A stretch of DNA of 64,000 nucleotides from an uncultured beta proteobacterium (GTDB lineage Bacteria; Pseudomonadota; Gammaproteobacteria; Burkholderiales; Burkholderiaceae_E): contig CAIZNI010000071.1 in assembly GCA_903934295.1 (NCBI GenBank), positions 62,001 to 126,000 on the forward strand. Direction: 5' to 3'. Shown one piece after another: positions 62,212-64,000 of the stretch; within the stretch, counting starts at the first letter, position 1, and each line of letters starts with the position of its first letter. The translations under genes and the position numbers were made by a program. The notes beneath the pieces are model-generated. The model saw only the letters and a list, made by a program, of their open reading frames with translations, had not been told where the DNA came from and did not search any database.

Positions 62212-63108
62212 TCAGGCGACGATGCCGGGCGCCAGCCCCGCGACGTGGCGGGCGATGTCGCCCGGGCGGGTGAGCCAGACCTGGTCGCGGTGCGCCGCCA
62301 GGTGCCGCAGGAAGCGTCTGAACGGCCGCAGGCGGAACGCGTGGCCGATCAGGTACGGGTGCAGGCTGAGGTTGAAAACCAGCGGCCGCTGCTGCGAGCT
62401 CTCCAGCATGTCATCGAACGCGTCGAACAGGGTGTCGACCCAGACCCGGGGCGCCATCTTCGCGCCGTGCAGCATCGCGATGTCGTTGGTCGGACGGGCG
62501 TAGGGCAGTGCCAGCAGCGGGCGTGTGCGGGTCTTCAGCCAGATCGGCTGATCATCGCAGGGCCAGTCGAGCAGGTAGTCGAAGCCGGCGGCCGCGAGCA
62601 GGTCGGGCGTGGCGGGCGACTCGTTCACCCAGGGGCTCAGCCAGCCGGTGGGCGCATGGCCTTCCTCGGCGCGAATCCGGTCGACACAGGCGCGCACCAT
62701 TGTCGCCTCCGTCTGCTCATCCATGTCGCATTGCCGTTCGGCATTGGTGCGTCCATGCCCGACCACCTCGTCGCCCCGCGCGCGCACCGCCGCGGCGATC
62801 GCGGGATGCAGGTCATAGACGGCGGTGTTCATCAGCGCCGCCGTTGGCAGCGCATGCTCGTCGAGCGCGTCGAGCAGGTTCCACACGCCGACCCGGTTGC
62901 CCCAGTCGCGCCAGGAATAGTTGACGATGTCGGGCTCGGGTTGACGCGCATTGAGGTCCGGCCCCAGGCCCTCACCGAAGGGGAAGGTCTCGAGGTTGAT
63001 CGCGATGTAGACCGCCAGCCGCTTGCCGTCGGGCCAGTCGTAGACCGGACGCTCGACGATCGGCGAGTAGGGGTAGCGGTCGTGCTGGCGCAGCGGCGGC
63101 GGCGTCAC
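62212..63108 (-). CDS. Polysaccharide-deacetylase-fold hydrolase (ureide/imide type)
   Basis: 298 residues from GTG 63108, overlapping the ureidoglycolate lyase stop (GTGA). NodB-like fold: RLAVYIAINLETFPFGEG at the N-terminus, DEVVGHGRTNAERQ, and LSLHPYLIGHAFRLRPF. It differs from the PuuE-like protein at 48470, with which it shares only the general layout. Relatives in ureide clusters open imide or hydantoin rings. It forms a two-gene unit with AllA. Confidence 0.82.
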   Translation of the reverse strand: MTPPPLRQHDRYPYSPIVERPVYDWPDGKRLAVYIAINLETFPFGEGLGPDLNARQPEPDIVNYSWRDWGNRVGVWNLLDALDEHALPTAALMNTAVYDLHPAIAAAVRARGDEVVGHGRTNAERQCDMDEQTEATMVRACVDRIRAEEGHAPTGWLSPWVNESPATPDLLAAAGFDYLLDWPCDDQPIWLKTRTRPLLALPYARPTNDIAMLHGAKMAPRVWVDTLFDAFDDMLESSQQRPLVFNLSLHPYLIGHAFRLRPFRRFLRHLAAHRDQVWLTRPGDIARHVAGLAPGIVA

Positions 63109-63629
63109 GACTCGAACCGGAAGGACAGGCCGAAGCGCTGGTCGAGCAGGCAGTTGTGGTGGTCGACCTGGTTCGTGTCGGCCAGTTCCAGGTTGAAGAA
63201 GTCCTGAGTGGGCGCATCGAAGAAAGGGCCGGCATGCCAGGTGGCCCGGTGCAGCGCGACCGCCACCGTGCCCGGCACGCGAAACGCGCGGATCGCCGCC
63301 GGATCGGGTTCGCCGTCGGGGTTGTCCGGATCGCTCGGCGGGGCCACCGCCAGCAGCCAGTCCTGGCCGCCGACGGCCGCCAGGCACTGCGTGACCGACA
63401 GATGCCGCGTGATGTGGGTGAAGGCCTTGTCGCGTCGCTTCAGGCGCATCACGTAGAAGCGCGGCGTGCCGCGGGTGAGTTCCAGGCTCGCTTCATCGGG
63501 GCCGAAGGGCTTGCCGTCTTCGGCCGGCTCGATGAGGGTGCCGAAGGGCGCGAAGGCGGCCGCGCTGATCGGCTCGACCGGCAGGCCGATCAGACGGGTG
63601 TCGGCGCGCGGCGCGGCGTCGGGATGCAT
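63105..63629 (-). CDS. allA: Ureidoglycolate lyase family protein
   Basis: 174 residues from ATG 63629, with GGAGAG 8 nt upstream. AllA-like features: AAFAPFGTLIEPAEDG, FYVMRLKRRDKAFTHITRHLSVTQCL, and VALHRATWHAGPFFDAPTQDFFNLEL with the metal/substrate-binding His residues. AllA releases urea from ureidoglycolate to give glyoxylate. First gene of a two-gene operon with a matching sigma54 promoter about 60 nt upstream. Confidence 0.87.
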   Translation of the reverse strand: MHPDAAPRADTRLIGLPVEPISAAAFAPFGTLIEPAEDGKPFGPDEASLELTRGTPRFYVMRLKRRDKAFTHITRHLSVTQCLAAVGGQDWLLAVAPPSDPDNPDGEPDPAAIRAFRVPGTVAVALHRATWHAGPFFDAPTQDFFNLELADTNQVDHHNCLLDQRFGLSFRFES

Positions 63630-63698
63630 GGTGTTGTCTCTCCGGTGGAACGGTATCGGGGTGGGCCGCGGTGTCGCGGTGGATGGCCGTGCGAGTGA

Positions 63699-63714
63699 TG
63701 CAACTGCCGTGCCA
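63699..63714 (-). promoter_or_regulatory. Sigma54-type promoter for the allA operon
   Basis: Minus-strand TGGCACGGCAGTTGCA, a perfect consensus -24/-12 element. Predicted start is near 63688, with a 59-nt leader to ATG 63629. Confidence 0.82.
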
Positions 63715-63768
63715 CGCGCCGCATCGATCGCCGGAGAGCCCGTCACGCGCTCCCCCGGCGACACCGGC

Positions 63769-63784
63769 TGGCATGGCCCTTGCG
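63769..63784 (+). promoter_or_regulatory. Sigma54-type promoter for the FAD monooxygenase gene
   Basis: TGGCATGGCCCTTGCG, matching TGGCAYRN5TTGC. Predicted start is near 63795, 21 nt before ATG 63816. Confidence 0.75.
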
Positions 63785-63815
63785 GTTCTCAGGCCATCGT
63801 CTTCTGGAGAGCAGC

Positions 63816-64000
63816 ATGCGCATCGCGATCGTCGGCGTCGGGGTGGCGGGGGGTGTGATCGCCACCGGTCTGGCCGGCCTGCCCGGGGTTCAGGTCCTGG
63901 GCTTCGAGCGGGTCGGACCCGAGGACCATGCGGTGGCCGGCAATGGCCTGAATGTCGGCCCCAATGCGCTGCTGGCGCTGGATCGCGCCCTGCCGTCGCT
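63816..64000 (+). CDS. FAD-dependent monooxygenase, 5' part only
   Basis: 61 codons before the window ends. Starts at ATG 63816 with GGAGA about 5 nt upstream. MRIAIVGVGVAGGVIATGL is a dinucleotide-binding motif of the UbiH/PHBH class, and NGLNVGPNALLALDRA fits the conserved FAD-contact segment after it. Probably a single-component aromatic or N-heterocycle hydroxylase. The rest lies outside the window. Confidence 0.8.
   Translation, partial: MRIAIVGVGVAGGVIATGLAGLPGVQVLGFERVGPEDHAVAGNGLNVGPNALLALDRALPS

Overview
The window is very GC-rich, with dense genes, short intergenic gaps and many ATGA/GTGA start-stop overlaps. Bug-family solute receptors, Rieske oxygenases, flavoprotein monooxygenases, class III CoA transferase and NMT1-type transport proteins all occur. 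This gene content points to a free-living, catabolically versatile betaproteobacterium, most likely Burkholderiales. That assignment is inference from gene content only. No rRNA, tRNA, insertion sequence, phage gene or CRISPR array was seen.

Layout. 0-5.4 kb: a TTC38-like TPR protein, then a minus-strand operon (AtzD/barbiturase-like ring-opening amidohydrolase, amidase, NtaA-type flavin monooxygenase). 5.7-13.8 kb: a tightly packed plus-strand catabolic operon (Bug receptor, SDR, acyl-CoA-dehydrogenase-like flavoenzyme, VOC protein, Abhydrolase_10 enzyme, DUF423 protein, Rieske oxygenase, MetX-like hydrolase). 13.8-26 kb: mainly housekeeping and single genes (panB, lipoprotein, MFS pump, PLD-family lipoprotein, GST, argG, two tautomerase-fold proteins), plus an NMT1-type receptor overlapping an Atz/Trz-type amidohydrolase. 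26-38 kb: a phosphorus-acquisition region (PhoD phosphatase, LysR regulator, PhnDEC-type transporter, UgpBAEC/PhnSTUV-type transporter, metallophosphodiesterase, HAD phosphatase). 38-48 kb: a His-rich secreted protein with a TonB receptor, HAD hydrolase, two SRAP proteins (the other is at 28 kb), GNAT, hybrid histidine kinase, M20 peptidase and CoA transferase.

The most interesting part is 48.4-64 kb. Three divergent intergenic regions (51.25-51.38, 60.63-60.74 and 63.63-63.82 kb) each carry two oppositely oriented sigma54-type -24/-12 elements, one pointing at each flanking gene. The units they would drive encode an NMT1/SsuBC-type uptake system, a PuuE-type allantoinase, an AllA-type ureidoglycolate lyase, a second deacetylase-fold protein, a RutB-like amidohydrolase, a divergent AtzD/barbiturase paralog, a Rieske oxygenase, two paralogous FMO-like flavoproteins, two 6PGDH/HIBADH-like dehydrogenases and an arylformamidase-like hydrolase. 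They also encode the pieces of a cobalt-type nitrile hydratase in an unusual split: a betaN-alpha fusion in one operon, and a separate 96-residue beta C-terminal domain overlapping the transporter permease in another.

My reading is a nitrogen-controlled (RpoN) programme that imports a nitrogenous, probably ring-containing and perhaps nitrile-bearing compound, oxidises and opens it, and strips off amide/ureide nitrogen. Weaker sigma54-like elements precede the 5.4 kb ring-opening operon and the 19.4 kb receptor-amidohydrolase pair, which suggests one regulon across the window. The substrate is unknown, and all pathway statements are inference from families and context.
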